A stretch of 64,000 bases of DNA from Viscum album (Eukaryota > Streptophyta > Magnoliopsida > Santalales > Viscaceae), in the NCBI GenBank assembly GCA_963277665.1, contig OY728122.1:1549274868-1549338867 (forward strand), read 5' to 3'. Below the pieces are notes generated by a model. The model was not told the DNA's origin, did no database searches, and was given only the letters and a program-made list of their open reading frames with translations. Positions 62,859 through 64,000 of this stretch are shown in pieces; within the stretch, counting starts at the first letter, position 1; each line of letters starts with the position of its first letter. The translations under genes and the position numbers were made by a program.

Positions 62859-64000
62859 AAAATCTGACTAGGGAAGCTGATTTGGGGTATTAGGGTCTCT
62901 TTATATCTTGAATAAATCCACAGAATATTGGGCTTTTGCATTGTGATATTATATATATACAATAACCCTTGACTAATCTCTACATGAGTTGGATGTTGAA
63001 TCTGTACGATGAAATAAACTTTCTCAATAGTATCCAAATTGAGATAGTAGAAACAAATACATGTTTCAACTGCTACTCAGTAAGGTGCTGGTCTAGAAAA
63101 ATAGGGGTGGTTATGGAGGTTGTCAATAGTAATTGATTAGAGATAACAGTTGGCTCTATATACTGGGTAGTGGAAGAATCTCTGATAGAGAGAGATTCCA
63201 TTTATATGGAAGCTAGATCAATAAAAGGAACCCGCATTCTATCACCATAGTAGGGCCCTTTACATCATAGTGGGACATGAATACATATTCCTAGTGGGTC
63301 TCAAGAATATAAAGGATGTGTGGGACCTTAATGAGTTTATGGCTTGCCATCTGTATAATATCTCTTGTAGAGGAAGTATATGGCTTCTTCTATGTAGATA
63401 GTTGCTGGGCTGGTGACTGTTGTGGTGGTGAGAAAAGGCATACATTGGCTCTAGAAAAGGAAATCCCTTATTTTGAAAAAACACCCTTTGGTTCTAAATG
63501 AGAAACAGAGGAAAACACCAATATGATTAAACCATGTCAACAAAGTGGAGGAGGGTGGTGGTAGGTGGTTAAGTCATGTGGATTCCCTCTACCTAGAATG
63601 TGAAGGGGATGTCCTTGTCTCATAGGTAGCATGAGACTTGGACTCTAGTGCACCAAAATCTTACTCAACATATGTATACTCATCAATCCATTCATAATGT
63701 TTCCCCAATTTTTTCATAATTCTCTTATTGAAAAGTGGATGGAAGTCAATAAACTATATCCCACCTATGGATAATGGATAGGAATGAATCAAACCACCAC
63801 CCCTAAAGGTGATCCATTTTTATGAAGTAATATATGCTGAATATTATCTTATGAGTAATATGGGAACTAATAGTCTGTTAAGAAGGAGAGGGGACTATTA
63901 TAGAATTCAGGGAGTTTGAGACCTGGTTGTTATCCTAGGAGGCAGTCTCTCTCTCACAAATTGGGGTTTTTATTCATCATTTAGTTGGTAAAACTACACT
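62859..64000. other. Unassigned sequence to window end
   Basis: Composition is less AT-rich than most of the window and open frames of 60-75 codons occur on both strands (63260-63484 minus, 63316-63501 plus), but no domain was recognised. It may be the body of the element starting at 60,751, or host sequence. Confidence 0.4.

Overview
This window looks like nuclear DNA of a flowering plant with a repeat-rich, heavily methylated genome. It is very AT-rich, CG dinucleotides are scarce and TG/CA abundant, and nearly every recognisable protein trace belongs to a plant transposable-element family: chromovirus-type Ty3/gypsy, Sirevirus-like Ty1/copia with an env-like ORF, and CACTA (En/Spm). I see no intact host gene, no tRNA or rRNA and no prokaryotic feature. 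The species cannot be named from the sequence. All elements are old, with stops and frameshifts in every domain, so the coding entries are pseudogenes.

Layout. 1-6.1 kb is AT-rich DNA with TA microsatellites and one RNase H relic. 6.1-14.9 kb is a minus-strand gypsy element (gypsy A) with both LTRs, a tRNA-iMet primer site, gag and pol. Its right LTR is cut at 14,929 by a minus-strand copia element (copia A): LTR, env-like ORF, RNase H, RT, IN, PR and gag, running to about 23.58 kb. 23.58-37.0 kb is a large minus-strand CACTA element. Inward from its right end it carries palindromic subterminal repeats, a C/G-skewed minisatellite, a TNP2 transposase, a TNP1/Transposase_24-like gene, a Ulp1-like protease remnant, a second and longer C-rich minisatellite, and the left subterminal repeats. 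37.0-46.76 kb is a second minus-strand gypsy element (gypsy B) related to A, whose left LTR is cut by the CACTA end. 46.8-48.06 kb is a plus-strand gypsy RNase H/integrase fragment. 48.06-60.75 kb is a second, diverged copy of the block at 9.24-21.93 kb, holding the same gypsy A/copia A nesting junction. At 60,751 a CACTA-type terminus begins, followed by two minisatellites and unassigned sequence to the end.

The copia was already nested in gypsy A when the 12.7 kb block was duplicated or when two haplotype-like copies separated, because both copies share the same nesting point and stay colinear with a nearly constant offset of about 38.8 kb. The CACTA sits exactly between a truncated copia gag and a truncated gypsy LTR, which implies deletion or recombination at that site. 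I found no new functional system. The most noteworthy structures are the large CACTA with its strand-switching minisatellites, the block duplication, and a palindrome kept in the U3 of the gypsy LTRs.
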